A stretch of DNA of 64,000 nt from Calliphora vicina (GCF_958450345.1 NC_088782.1:114544358-114608357); one strand, 5' to 3'; counted from the stretch's first letter, positions 1 through 12,165 are shown. Numbers and translations are program-made. Notes: generated by a model from the letters alone, not told the origin.

Positions 1-640
1 CTGATTTGGTTTATTTTCAAATTGTATTATATCATACGCTTAATTGAAATATATTTAAAATATAAAGCTCTTTAAAGTCAATTGATTAGATTTTATATTG
101 TTTTGCCATAAATGGTTTATTTAAATTTTACAGATTTTTTGGATTTTTCTTTTTTTAATTTTAATCAATAAAAACACATATATTATAGAAAACTCTTTTG
201 ATGTGTTGAGTGTTGTTGCGGAAAATGAAAAAAAAAAAATTAAATAAAAATGCAAAATAAAATTTACTAAAATGAGGTTAAAATAAGCACGTAGTACATC
301 ATCAACAATAGCAACAAAAATAAACCATACTGAAATTAATAATAAACAAAAAAATTAAAGGCAAATTTGAACATCAATTTAATTTAAACCAAACAATGAG
401 AAAAAAAATAACAATCACACTTTCAACTGCCATTTCAATTAACTTAAAAAGGTGAACAATTTTGTGATGAATATGATAAATTCAAAATGAAATTTTCAAA
501 TGGAATTTATTAGCCAGCAAGTGTGACAAAATGTATGATTTTTGTTAAACAAATTTTTAATAATAATTTAATTAAAGTTATGAATGAAGGAACATGGTTT
601 AAAACAATTTAAGTAAAGCTAATTTTAATAGCCTTCATAT
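1..640. other. AT-rich noncoding sequence
   Basis: Extremely A+T-rich sequence with poly-A and poly-T runs and no sizeable ORF. Nothing recognisable was seen beyond one TCATACGCT motif near base 33 that recurs elsewhere (see the triplicated block at 5.6-8.8 kb). Confidence 0.6.
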
Positions 641-654
641 AGACAATATATCAT

Positions 655-880
655 AAATTTCAAGAGTAACTGCTATTTATATTAAATTGTTTGAGTGTCT
701 GCTACTTAAAGCAAATTTATCGCGAATTTGCTATTTATAGTAAATTTCCAGAATTCGCTATTTATTGTAGATTACTCGTCACTTTGCTATTTATAGTAAA
801 TTTTAAGGGAAATTGCTATTGATATTGTAAATCTCTAGTGAAATTTTTATTTATAGTAACTTTCTCGCTAAATTGCTATT
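655..880 (+). repeat. Degenerate ~40-bp tandem repeat
   Basis: About five diverged repeats are built round TTGCTATTTATAGTAAATTT, spaced 35-45 bp. They end where the mariner copy begins. The repeats are too diverged to be a recently expanded array. Confidence 0.6.
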
Positions 881-881
881 G

Positions 882-1845
882 TCGTATGACTTAGAAATGC
901 GGGATATACAATTGATGGCGTATCTTTTTGTTTTTAATAACTGATATATCATTTGGAATTGTACATATTAGTCATTTATTATCACTAATATATTGAACAT
1001 TATAGTGTAAACAGCAAGGCTTTTTTTTGCTTCCAGCAAAGCATCATATTCGGGAAGTTTTGCTTTGAAAAAAAGTGTTGCTGTAGCAAACCGATTGCTC
1101 AGAAAAGCTTATGGTGAATGTGTTCTATCGGTTTCAACGAGCAAAAGATGGTTTGTGCAGTTTAGATGTGGTGATTTTGACAGTGAAGACAAATATCGCC
1201 CAGGCCAGCCAAAAAACTCTGAAGACCAAGAAATGGAGGCGTTACTCCATAAAGATTGTTGTAAAACTCAACAAGAGCTTGTAAAATCATTGGGAGCTAC
1301 TCAAGTAGCAATATGAAAACGTTTGCGAGTAGGAGGATTCATCAAAAAGCAGTGTAATTGGGTACCATACAAATTGAAGCCGAGAGACCTTGAAAGACGA
1401 TTTTGTATGTTCGATATGAAGCTTGAAAGCTAAAAAAGAAAATTATTTTTGCACCGACTCATTACTTGCAATGAAAATTGGATCCATTACAATAACCCGC
1501 AGAGTAAGAGATCGTATGTGAAGTCCGGCCAAATCGACACAAAGGCAAATATTGATGGCGCTAACGAAATTCTCTGTATTTGGTGATAAGCTGCTGAAAT
1601 CTGGGAACATGTACCCAATGCAAGTAATTCGTTTGAAGCTTGCTTTGGCCGAAAAATGACCATAATATGTGGCCAGACATGAAACCGTAATAACGCTCGG
1701 CAGCATGTTGCATTACCTGTTATCCCGTCTGACTACAATTTGTTTCGATAGACACAGAACGCTCTATCTAGGATACGTTTCACTTTCGAACAGAATATCC
1801 GATATTGGCTTCATTCGCTCTTGGCCTCAAAAGATGAACAGTTCG
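882..1845 (+). pseudogene. mariner transposon relic, copy 1
   Basis: This is a DD34D mariner-family element, now dead. The N-terminal helix-turn-helix part is open at 1065-1316 (YGECVLSVSTSKRWF.. and FDSEDKYRPGQPK are typical mariner motifs). A stop follows, then WVPYKLKPRDLERRF in continuation. The first catalytic Asp of the usual D-E-x-W motif is Asn here (CNENWIHY, about 1468). The segment with the second catalytic Asp (HHDN) is lost through a small deletion near 1690. A further deletion of about 65 bp removes the sequence before PSDYNLF, which keeps the third Asp. The C-terminus can be read in another frame as far as LASKDEQF, about 1845. A left terminal repeat (GTATGACTT..GCGGGAT, from 884) matches the inverted right end of copy 2 near 35775. 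The 35-bp array starts abruptly at the 3' side, so the right terminus is missing. Confidence 0.88.
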
Positions 1846-4375
1846 TTATATAATCTTAGTTAAGCCTCAATCGTGGGTCTCTATATAAAGTATTTGTAGA
1901 TCCCATATAGTCCTGGATCAGCTTCAATCGTTGATCTCTTTATAGACCTGTATCAGCTTCAATCATACATCCGTATATAGTCCTGGATTACCTTTAATCG
2001 TAGATCCCTATATAGTCCTGGAACAGCTTTAATCAAGGGTCTTTATGTAGTCTTAGTTTAGCTTCAATCGTGGGCCTTTATATAGCCTTAGTTTAGCTTC
2101 AATCGTGGGTCTTTCTATAGTCTTAGTTTAGCTTCAATCGTGGGTCTTTCTATAGTCTTAGTTTAGCTTCAATCGTAGGCCTTTATATAGTCTCGGTTTA
2201 GCTTCAATCGTGGGTCTTTATATAGCCTTAGTTTATCTTCATCGTGGGTCTTTATATAGTCTCGGGTTAGCTTTAATCGTGAGCCTTTATATAGTACTAG
2301 TTCAGCTTCAATCGTGGGTCTTTATATGGTCTCGGTTTAGCTTCAATCGTGGGTCTTCATATAGTTTCGGTTTAGCTTCAATCGTAGGTCTTTATATAGT
2401 CTTAGTTTAGCTTCAATCGTGGGTCTTTATATAGTCTCGTTTTAGCTTCAATCGTGGGTCTTTATATAGTCTCGTTTTAGCTTCAATCGTGGGTCTTTAT
2501 ATAGTCTCGTTTTAGCTTCAATCGTGGGTCTTTATATAGTCTTAGTTTAGCTTCAGTCGTGGGTCTTTATATAGCTTCAATCGTGGGTCTTTATATAGTC
2601 TTAGTTTAGCTTCTATCGTGGGCCTTTTTATAGTCTTAGTTTAGCTTCAATCGTGGGTCTTTATATAGTCTTAGTTTAGCTTCAATCGTGGGTCTTTATA
2701 TAGCCTTAGTTTATCTTCATCGTGGGTCTTTATATAGTCTCGGTTTAGCTTCAATCGTGGGTCTTTATATTGTCTCGGTTTAGCTTCAATCGTGGGTCTT
2801 TATATAGTCTTAGTTTAGCTTCAGTCGTGGGTCTTTATATAGTCTTAGTTTAGCTTCAATCGTGGGCCTTTATATAGTCTTAGTTTAGCTTCAATCGTGG
2901 GTCTTTATATAGTCTTAGTTTAGCTTCAATCGTGGGCCTTTATATAGTCTTAGTTTAGCTTCAGTCGTGGGTCTTTATATAGTCTTAGTTTAGCTTCAAT
3001 CGAGGGCCTTTATATAGTCTTAGTTTAGCTTCAATCGTGGGCCTTTATATAGTCTTAGTTTAGCTTCAGTCGTGGGTCTTTATATAGTCTTAGTTTAGCT
3101 TCAATCGTGGGTCTTTATATAGTCTTAGTTTAGCTTCAATCGTGGGTCTTTATATAGTCTTAGTTTAGCTTCAATCGTGGGCCTTTATATAGTCTTAGTT
3201 TAGCTTCAATCGTGAGTCTTTATATAGTCTTAGTTTAGCTTCAATCGTGGGCCTTTATATAGTCTTAGTTTAGCTTCAGTCGTGGGTCTTTATATAGTCT
3301 TAGTTTAGCTTCAATCGTGGGCCTTTATATAGTCTTAGTTTAGCTTCAATCGTGGGTCTTTATATAGTCTTAGTTTAGCTTCAATCGTGGGTCTTTATAT
3401 AGTCTTAGTTTAGCTTCAGTCGTGGGTCTTTATATAGTCTTAGTTTAGCTTCAATCGTGGGTCTTTATATAGTCTTAGTTTAGCTTCAATCGTGGGCCTT
3501 TATATAGTCTTAGTTTAGCTTCAATCGTGGGTCTTTATATAGTCGTAGTTTAGCTTCAATCGTGGGCCTTTATATAGTCTTAGTTTAGCTTCAATCGTGG
3601 GTCTTTATATAGTCTTAGTTTAGCTTCAATCGTGGGTCTTTATATAGTCTTAGTTTAGCTTCAGTCGTGGGCCTTTATATAGTCTTAGTTTAGCTTCAAT
3701 CGTGGGTCTTTATATAGTCTTAGTTTAGCTTCAATCGTGGGTCTTTATATAGTCTTAGTTTAGCTTCAGTCGTGGGTCTTTATATAGTCTTAGTTTAGCT
3801 TCAATCGCGGGTCTTTATATAGTCTTAGTTTAGCTTCAATCGTGGGCCTTTATACAGTCTTAGTTTAGCTTCAGTCGTGGGTCTTTATATAGTCTTAGTT
3901 TAGCTTCAATCGTGGGCCTTTATATAGCCTTAGTTTAGCTTCAGTCGTGGGTCTTTATATAGTCTTAGTTTAGCTTCAGTCGTGGGTCTTTATATAGTCT
4001 TAGTTTAGCTTCAATCGTGGGCCTTTATATAGTCTTAGTTTAGCTTCAATCGTGGGTCTTTATATAGTCTCGGATTAGCTTCAATCGTGGGCCTTTATAT
4101 AGTTTTAGGTCAGCTTCAATCGTGGGCCTTTATATAGTCTTAGTTTAGCTTCAATCGTGGGCGTTTATATAGTCTTAGTTTAGCTTCAATCGTGGGTCTT
4201 CATATAGTCTCGGTTTAGCTTCAATCGTGGGTCTTTACATAGCCTTAGTTTAGCTTCAATCGTGGATCTTTATATAGTCTTAGTTCAGCTTCAATCGTGG
4301 GTCTTTATATAGTCTTAGTTCAGCTTTAATCATGGATCCTTATATAGTCTTAGTTTAGCTTCAATCATTGGTCTT
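1846..4375 (+). repeat. 35-bp minisatellite array 1
   Basis: About 70 head-to-tail copies of a 35-bp unit with core TTTAGCTTCAATCGTGGG followed by TCTTTATATAGTC. The ends (1846-2200 and 4070-4375) are diverged. The middle is very uniform with a few recurring variants (GGGCC for GGGTC, CAGTC for CAATC), spaced in whole numbers of units, which suggests block duplications. The same unit forms arrays at 42.4-44.6 and 53.2-54.5 kb in the same orientation. Confidence 0.97.
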
Positions 4376-5585
4376 CAAGCGTAAATATTTTTTATAATCA
4401 TAGTCGGTCTTTGTTTAGCATTGAGTATATCGTTAATTTCCGACAATTTATTTTAATATATTTTATAATGTAGCACCATGTAATGTGTAATAACTTTATC
4501 AGATTCAAAGTAATTACAAACAAATATTTATACTTGCACAATTACTTTCAAAGTAAATGTACTTTTTATATATGTATTAAATTTATATTGACTGTTTAAC
4601 TACTTTTAATATCAACAAAGCTTTTGTATTTATATAAATTAATGAAAACAAAAAAATCTTTTTAAATCGAATTAAAATTGTTGCTTTAAATACTCACACA
4701 CAATACAGTCTGACAGCCACTCAATCAGATGGTCATTGAAATGTTTATAACTTTTGTTTTGATGAGTGCATTTTATTTACAACTATTGTAGTGCATTCCA
4801 ACAAATTGGAATTTAAAACATGGCAAGCAATTATTTAAACTTTCAGGGTCTTTTGTCTCAATGCAAAAATAATGGAAATGAAAACCTTCAGAACTTTCTT
4901 AATGTTTGGTAATAGGGTTAGCATTTATTTTATAGTTTTAATAAAAATGTTTAGCTAAATTAGAAGGTCTTTGTATATCTCTAAGTATTCTTAAGGATTT
5001 ATAGGGTGGTTAAGATATTTTGTGGAAATTTCTAATATAGTGATTTACTTAAAGTTGTATAACCTTATTTGAATGGTAAGGAATATCCAAAGGGAATGTT
5101 TGATAGGTCTTTGGATTGCTTTCAAATGTTCTGCATATTTTTATATGTCTTGTCTCAGTTAATAGTAAATTAAGAAGCCTAGTTATTACCACAATTTACT
5201 GCATTCCTGTTTAATGCAAATAGTTTAACACAAATAAGTAAATATTTAATACACATGTTTTTTTCTTATTTAAAATAACTAGGTTACTTGAGGTTCATTG
5301 AACATTTTCTAAAATTGATTTTAAATTACCTACAAAAACACACATATCTACTTTTACTTGCACAATTATTTAAACTAATATGAATTTAGTTTGTGTTCGT
5401 GTGTATCCATTAGTTTATATTTATTTATGTCAATCTAATTTCTTGAAAGTTTAATTATTTAAGTAAATCTAATGTGAAGTGAAATGCTTTAAATAATTTA
5501 AACACAATATTGATTAGTTGTGTACAGATTAGATTTAGTATGACAACTAGAATTATTGTTACAAAATCCAACTATAACCTAGATC
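4376..5585. other. Noncoding AT-rich stretch
   Basis: No credible ORF, RNA gene or transposon was recognised in this stretch between the 35-bp array and the duplicated block that starts near 5590. Confidence 0.6.
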
Positions 5586-5589
5586 ACTT

Positions 5590-6245
5590 TTGGCTTATAA
5601 GTTAATTTCTGATCGTCCGTTTTGCCGTCTGTCCATTTTGTTTTAAGCTGGACTTTTAAACCCGCTGTTTTAGTTTATGCCAGGAATATTTTGAAAATTT
5701 AGCTAATTACTGACATAGTGGTTTGTATTGAACTAATTTTAAGCATTTAGCCACTGAAGTTTTATTTATGCATTAAATAAGTCTTGAAAAGTTGATTATT
5801 TACATTTTTGTTTGAATTAATATCACTCATACGCTTTGGTGTTTTAGGAATTGTTTGCAGGTAATAAAAATTTTATATGTTATCAATTTATTACATTTAT
5901 TAAACGAAAACATAGTTGTTAATAAACACGAAACATTATGCTAAAAACCATTTATGTTTGTCCTTCCTTACATCTGTCTGTTTTATTTTAAACTCGACTT
6001 TTTAACCTTATCTTTTACATAATAGCTGGAATCATTTGAACAATTTGCTAATTACATTTCAATTAAACTTTATTGAGCTTATTTTAAGCATATGGTCATT
6101 GAAGTTTGCTCTATGCGGTATTTAGTTGCTTAAAATATGGATTTTATTACATTTTGTTAGAATTAATATCACTTATACGCTCTGGAGTATGAGGAAATGT
6201 TTGTAAATAACTAAAACTTTATATCTATGTAACTAATTAAAATTA
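5590..6245 (+). repeat. Diverged tandem duplication, ~350-bp unit, copies 1 and 2
   Basis: Bases 5600-5940 and 5955-6245 align along their length: GTCTGT..TTTTAAGC / TTTTAAAC, GCTAATTAC, TTTTAAGCAT, and a best-conserved block AATTAATATCACT(C/T)ATACGCT, followed by GTAAATA/GTAATAA and a poly-A-rich tail. A third copy of the right half lies at 8623-8830. No coding capacity is seen. Confidence 0.75.
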
Positions 6246-6249
6246 CAGG

Positions 6250-6475
6250 CAATAACATATATCAGACCATCGACTAGGCAAGCCAATAGAATAGACCGCA
6301 GAATATACATTAAACTAAACAAGGACTAGAGCAGTGACTTGATCAAAGAGTAGCCCAAAGATAAGACCAGAGACTAGAACATAGACAGGACCATAGAATA
6401 GATAATAGATCAAACCATAGAAAACAACATTGACAAGACCATAGACTACAAAGGCAGGCAATTTGAGAATAGCCC
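6250..6475 (+). repeat. Decayed 'GACTAGA/GACCATAGA' repeat, left part
   Basis: Many imperfect copies of AGACCATAGA, GACTAGA and ACCAGAGACTAG occur without fixed spacing. They resemble a decayed form of the 12-bp array at 12.2-13.6 kb (ACTAGACTAGAG). The same type of sequence resumes at 8480-8615, beyond the LINE relic. Confidence 0.65.
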
Positions 6476-6716
6476 AGAATTAGCTTAACTACTCACCCCG
6501 TAGTAATACCAATTGGTAGTCTAGTATATGAGGAGCATTTGATAATCGTGCATGTTTTTCAATATGGGTCGAATGAATCGATGAAGATTCCACACCATAG
6601 ACTACACCATAGACAATTGACTGGAATAAGTAAAGGTTGGATTTATAACCAAAAACCCAAAAAACGACTTGGAGAGCCATCCTCATGCAGATAGATTTGC
6701 TTGTTGAATGGTACTA

Positions 6717-6963
6717 CACAGAGAAAACAGATTCGTAATTGCAACCGAATTTGTTGCCAATCGAATGACTTGGTCGTACATATAAAATTTTTCGGTTCAA
6801 TCAACAGAAAGTCAGTTGATAAAGAAGATCTTCGGTTGCAGCAACCAACATTTTGTTACCACTTTTAAAATTTTGTAGCCACAACTGTAAAATTCGGTCA
6901 CGAATGTAGAATCATTCGATTGTCATCAAATTCGGTTCCTATCACGAATCTGTTTTCTCTGTG
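6717..6963. mobile_element. MITE with TA target duplication
   Basis: A 247-bp element bounded by inverted repeats of about 20 bp (CACAGAGAAAACAGATTCG at the left, its reverse complement at the right) with TA on both sides (6715-6716 and 6964-6965). The TA flank fits the Tc1/mariner superfamily. The inside is rich in CGGTT/AACCG inverted motifs and has no ORF. It sits at the 5' edge of the R1-like relic. Confidence 0.8.
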
Positions 6964-6966
6964 TAG

Positions 6967-8200
6967 AGAGTGTTATATACAACAAATTACTAGCCGCAAT
7001 AGAAAGAGCAAACGGGCTTTCAGATAGACAGTATAGATTTAGAAAAGCCAGGTCGACAATAGATGAAATAAATAAAGTAAAGAATATGACGGAAACGTTA
7101 TTAATTTGAACATTAAAAACGCCTTTAATAGTGCAGGCTGGAAACAAATCATGCTGTCTCTCCGAAAGCTAGAAGTCCCAAGATGCATTATAAAGATACT
7201 CGTGGATTATTTTAAAAATAGAACCCTATGGTACGATACGACAATAGAACTTCAGTAGGAGTCCAACAAGGATCAGTCTTAGGGCGTCTGCTCTAGAATG
7301 TAATGTTCAATGAAGTACTAGAGTTAAATATTCCCGAAGAGGCTAAAATTATTGGTTTCGCCGATGATATTGTTGTCATAGTTCGCTCACGCTTCCAAGA
7401 CGAAGTGGAGCTTTACGCAAATGATACCTTCCGAATCATCAAAACGTGGTTAAAGAAGGCAGAGCTGGAACTAGCAGATCACAAAACGGAAGCAATCCTA
7501 ATTAGTAGTTGAAGGAAAAAGGAGACTAAAAATATAAGAGTAGGAATAGCTAATATTAAATCACCTGCATTTGTTAAGTATCTAAGTATGCTGATCGATG
7601 AGCAATTTAACTTTAAGGCCCATATGAACTCCCTCAGCCAAGTAATGCCAAATGTGGGAGGACCTAGACAAAATCGAAGAATCCTACTTTCAAGAGTAGC
7701 GACATCAATCCTCCTATATGGTTCAGGAACACATCTCTTTAAAATGTACTTCCTCTTTTAAGACAGAACTGTGTTAGAGTATATTGCGGTTATAGAACCA
7801 TGTTCATGGAAGCAATATTTGTTATTAGCGGATCTTTTCCAATCGTCTTGGCTGCAGATGAGGTCTGCAGAGTGTATGCAGCAAAGGAAAGGAATATAGA
7901 CGCTATAGCAAAAAAGAGAAGTTGGGACAACACACCTAAAGGTCGTAGGACATTCAAAATGATTCCATCAATTATAAGGTGGCTGGAATGCAAGCACTTG
8001 GGGGTTAACTACCACCTCACGTAGTTTATTTCAGGTCATGGGGGATGTAGGAGTTACCTCTTAAAATATGGTCAAGATGGCTCACTTATTTACCCAGAAG
8101 ACGTAGAAGATATAGTTTTCAAGTGAACCAGATTTATTGAATTAAGACAGGAGGTGGAGGTTGATGTAGGACACATCATTATTCAGAAGATAATTTGCAA
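6967..8200 (+). pseudogene. R1-clade-like LINE relic (reverse transcriptase and C-terminal part)
   Basis: Broken coding sequence of a non-LTR retrotransposon. In order there are a finger region (YNKLLAAIERANGLSDRQYRFRKARSTIDEI, about 6975-7065), a palm segment (NAFNSAGWKQI, about 7115), the catalytic motif FADD in an open stretch at 7303-7512 (ending LELADHKTEAILISS), and the thumb and C-terminal region (PNVGGPR, LLSRVATSILLYGSG, then PSIIRWLECKHLGVNYHLT and the SGHGGCRSYL motif near 8035). Stops and frameshifts separate these. FADD with the HKTEAILI pattern and the C-terminal motifs are those of the R1 group, which inserts in rDNA or is dispersed. The 5' ORF is absent. It is not functional. 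Confidence 0.88.
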
Positions 8201-8469
8201 TTAGTTTCCAAATTCATAACTAAAGTGAACCTGGTATTAAGAAAAGAGGAGGAATATCGGAAGGAACAAAGGGCGGTCGTAAATGCAGGAGTGGCTTAGA
8301 TGCTAACCATCCCCGCAACGTAATACTTAATGGCAGTTCCGCGGGGATTGCGATTGACGATGGGAAGGAAGGTTTAGTGAGTAGGTGGCAAGCTAATTCT
8401 TGTTGAATCTCACATAATGAATACTGATTCATATCTATGAAGATCCCGCAACCCATATCAAAAAAAAAA

Positions 8470-8622
8470 GGAAGACTATAGATTAGACCGGAGAATAGAC
8501 CCCAGTATAGATAATATACTAAACAAGGGACTAGACCAGAGATAAGACCAAAGAGTAGAACAAAGACTTGATTAGATACAATACCATAGACTAGATTGGA
8601 GACTAGACAAGAGTAAGCAATG
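8470..8622 (+). repeat. Decayed 'GACTAGAC' repeat, right part
   Basis: This sequence has the same character as 6250-6475 (GACTAGACCAGAGATAAGACC, AGACTAGATTGGAGACTAGAC). It probably continues the same old array, now split by the LINE relic. Confidence 0.6.
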
Positions 8623-8830
8623 ACTACAACTTATTTTAATCATTTGGTCATCGCAATTTTATTTATAAATCATTTTGTTGCTTAAAAAGTAGACTTTTAA
8701 AATTTTCTTAGAATTAATATCACTCATACGCTCTGGTGTATAAGGAAATAATTGTAAATAGCTAAAGCTTTGTATCTCAGCAATTTATTAGAATTATTTT
8801 ACAAAAAAACACATTATAATAAACACAAAA
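8623..8830 (+). repeat. Third copy of the ~350-bp duplicated block (right half)
   Basis: It carries TTTTAATCATTTGGTCAT, TTGTTGCTTAAAA, then AATTAATATCACTCATACGCTCTGG and an ATAAACACAAAACCTTAT tail. These follow the order seen in the copies at 5590-6245. Confidence 0.7.
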
Positions 8831-9992
8831 CCTTATATAAAAGACCCATTACAATTTAAAGCAATAACCTCTTACATTTAAGAGGCTTAACAGGAAACAA
8901 AATCATAGGATCTACATTATTTAAAATTAAATTTATTACTTTTGCCAAACACAAAATTTATTAACTCGCTTATTATTATTACATTTCAATGCATTCAACT
9001 TTAACAAATTAATTATACTTAAAAGAAACGTACATATTTCAATTTAAGCAAATTTACATAAGAATTGTCCTTTTCGAAAACACTCAACCATAAAATATTT
9101 GTTTTCAAACAAATCAAACACTCAAACACACATAATGAAAATAGGCAAAAAAAAAAAAAATGAAAAAAGGAATGGCTCCTATTTGAATCTAGACTTTTAT
9201 TTGATGTATGAACACAAAATAAGCCGCATACAACATAGCCTCTGTAGTAAAGGACACATGTAGGTTCAGACATTTTTACCAATGAATCCCATTCCATTTT
9301 CGACCATATTTGGCAAATGGCTATTAAGGTCAGAGTTACAATATGGAACAAAATGTCATGTTATTTTATGAATATCTATGGTTATTCAGATAATAAACAT
9401 TCATACTTGTGCAGAGAGTACTTGGCAAAAACAAAATAAAAACTAGAGAAAAATACAAAAAATTTCAAATGTAAATACTGAATATGTTACCATGGCTATG
9501 AAAGGATAAATAAAACGAAAAAGGACATGAATGTAACTGTATGTAAGAAAATTAAGAGTCAATTAAAACTAATAAGAACCCACACTAATGAAGTGAAATA
9601 GCTGCAGGAAAAATATCAAAATTGAAACAAACATTTTGTTTAACAATATTTGCTAAAATTTACTCCTCACACAGCCCTCCTTCGGAGCAAAACAAATATG
9701 GGTACAAAAAGGAAAATTTCAAATATTTCTATACATTGAGATGAGCAGTTTGAGCATGATTATGATATTTTATAATGTTACACTGAACAGTCAAAGAACA
9801 TATGTGCAAAGACACAAATATACACAAACATTTAAATAAGAGAGAAAAAAAGAATCCTGCTCAAGCAAACATCTACTAAAATAGACCCTGGCAAAGATAC
9901 AAACTAGGGTGGCACTTATTTTTCTCTTTTGGAAGCTTATATGTTCTCAAAGTCTTAAATTGGTATCCCTCAAAATGCTGAAATTTTTATTT
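8831..9992. other. Noncoding stretch
   Basis: A 110-codon open frame on the minus strand (9019-9351) is low in complexity and has no recognised domain. No splice-bounded exon was evident. Nothing else was identified before the 12-bp array. Confidence 0.5.
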
Positions 9993-11273
9993 CTCTAGTC
10001 TAGTCTCTAGTCTAGTCTCTAGTCTAGTCTCTAGTCTAGTCTATAGTCTAGTCTCTAGTCTAGTCTCTAGTCTAGTCTCTAGTCTAGTCTCTAGTCTAGT
10101 CTCTAGTCTAGTCTATAGTCTAGTCTCTAGTCTAGTCTCTAGTCTAGTCTCTAGTCTAGTCTCTAGTCTAGTCTCTAGTCTAGTCTCTAGTCTAGTCTCT
10201 AGTCTAGTCTCTAGTCTAGTCTCTAGTCTAGTCTCTAGTCTAGTCTCTAGTCTAGTCTCTAGTCTAGTCTCTAGTCTAGTCTCTAGTCTAGTCTCTAGTC
10301 TAGTCTCTAGTCTAGTCTCTAGTCTAGTCTCTAGTCTAGTCTATAGTCTAGTCTCTAGTCTAGTCTCTAGTCTAGTCTCTAGTCTAGTCTCTAGTCTAGT
10401 CTCTAGTCTAGTCTCTAGTCTAGTCTCTAGTCTAGTCTCTAGTCTAGTCTCTAGTCTAGTCTCTAGTCTAGTCTCTAGTCTAGTCTATAGTCTAGTCTCT
10501 AGTCTAGTCTCTAGTCTAGTCTATAGTCTAGTCTCTAGTCTAGTCTCTAGTCTAGTCTCTAGTCTAGTCTAGTCTCTAGTCTAGTCTCTAGTCTAGTCTA
10601 GTCTCTAGTCTAGTCTCTAGTCTAGTCTATAGTCTAGTCTCTAGTCTAGTCTCTAGTCTAGTCTCTAGTCTAGTCTCTAGTCTAGTCTCTAGTCTAGTCT
10701 CTAGTCTAGTCTCTAGTCTAGTCTCTAGTCTAGTCTCTAGTCTAGTCTCTAGTCTAGTCTCTAGTCTAGTCTCTAGTCTAGTCTCTAGTCTAGTCTCTAG
10801 TCTAGTCTCTAGTCTAGTCTCTAGTCTAGTCTCTAGTCTAGTCTCTAGTCTAGTCTCTAGTCTAGTCTCTAGTCTAGTCTCTAGTCTAGTCTCTAGTCTA
10901 GTCTCTAGTCTAGTCTCTAGTCTAGTCTCTAGTCTAGTCTCTAGTCTAGTCTCTAGTATAGTCTCTAGTCTCTAGTATAGTCTCTAGTCTAGTCTCTAGT
11001 CTAGTCTCTAGTCTAGTCTCTAGTCTAGTCTCTAGTCTAGTCTCTAGTATAGTCTCTAGTCTAGTCTATAGTCTAGTCTCTAGTCTAGTCTCTAGTCTAG
11101 TCTCTAGTCTAGTCTCTAGTCTAGTCTCTAGTATAGTCTCTAGTCTAGTCTCTAGTCTAGTCTCTAGTCTAGTCTCTAGTCTAGTCTCTAGTCTAGTCTC
11201 TAGTCTAGTCTCTAGTCTAGTCTCTAGTCTAGTCTCTAGTCTAGTCTCTAGTCTAGTCTCTAGTCTAGTCTCC
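9993..11273 (+). repeat. 12-bp satellite array, orientation 1
   Basis: About 107 copies of CTCTAGTCTAGT with a few point variants (CTATAGTC, GTATAGTC) and rare 6-bp deletions near 10565-10600 and 10965. It is the exact reverse complement of the array at 12166-13610. CTAG occurs about every 6 bp. Confidence 0.98.
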
Positions 11274-11935
11274 AGTGTAAACTAAGTGCCATGCTAATAC
11301 ACTTATACACTTGTCATATGTCTAATATTGTTATAGTGTTAGTGTTTTGTAAATGTCAAAAATGTATGTCTGCTTGTTTGTATAAATCTTTTGAAATGTT
11401 TAAATGTATTTGTGTCTATATATACACAATTCTAAATATATTTGTATTTGTATATATCTAAGTGTTTGTGTTACATAAATTATTTTGTTTATTTATAAAT
11501 GTTTGCATGTACACATTTATGTTTATGAAAATGCGGAAGTTGTCGTTATGATTTATTAGTATATAAAAGATTTCATACATCATGTATTTAAATGAAGTTT
11601 TGAATTTACGAGTTTTACAATTTTGCCACATTTCTAACCAATGGGAGACACACAAAAGATATATATATCTACGACAGTGAGTGACATTTTTTTTACTGTA
11701 GCTGTTCTTTTTAGCATCTCTCTATACATTTGTATAATAAGATTTCATAATCAAAATATCAATTTATAAGGAAAAGTGCATAAATTTGTTATTGAAATAC
11801 ACATATATTCGAATGCTTTAGGATATTCATGCTGGAAGTAATCATCAATGTTAAGTAATAATATCGTAATTCAATGAAATAGCTACCAGCAAAACCAAGC
11901 AATGTTTTCATAATCTAAGATAGCCTAACGAAATC
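11274..11935. other. Spacer between the two 12-bp arrays
   Basis: AT-rich single-copy-looking sequence with many TGTGTTTG/TATATA runs. No gene was recognised. It would form the loop of a hairpin between the flanking arrays. Confidence 0.6.
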
Positions 11936-12165
11936 CAAGGAAACAATCGGCAAACTATATTTACAGGTTTTAGGAATGGACTATACCATAGACTAAACAA
12001 CAGACAAAACAAAATACTACAGCAGCGACTAGACTAGATACTACATCAGAGAATATCGTTAATACTAAACCACGGATTATACCCGTTACCAGACCAAGGA
12101 CTAGACCAGAAACAACACAAGATACTAAAACAGAGACTAGATCAGAAAATACTATAGACCTGAAA
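11936..12165 (+). repeat. Degenerate edge of the second 12-bp array
   Basis: Imperfect GACTA, ACCAGA and AGACTAGA motifs (for example GACTAGACTAGATACTAC) lead into the regular array. They look like old, unhomogenised units. Confidence 0.6.

Noticed and set aside
2210..2410. 66-codon ORF in the first 35-bp array
   Set aside because: It is a by-product of repeat units, and its frame is unrelated to any known protein.
1846..4375. CRISPR array (regular 35-bp period)
   Set aside because: There are no unique spacers. The whole period is repeated, and the context is an animal genome.
9019..9351. 110-codon minus-strand ORF on the same strand as the host gene
   Set aside because: It does not continue the CUB domain pattern and lacks convincing flanking splice sites. 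It ends in low-complexity Phe-rich text.
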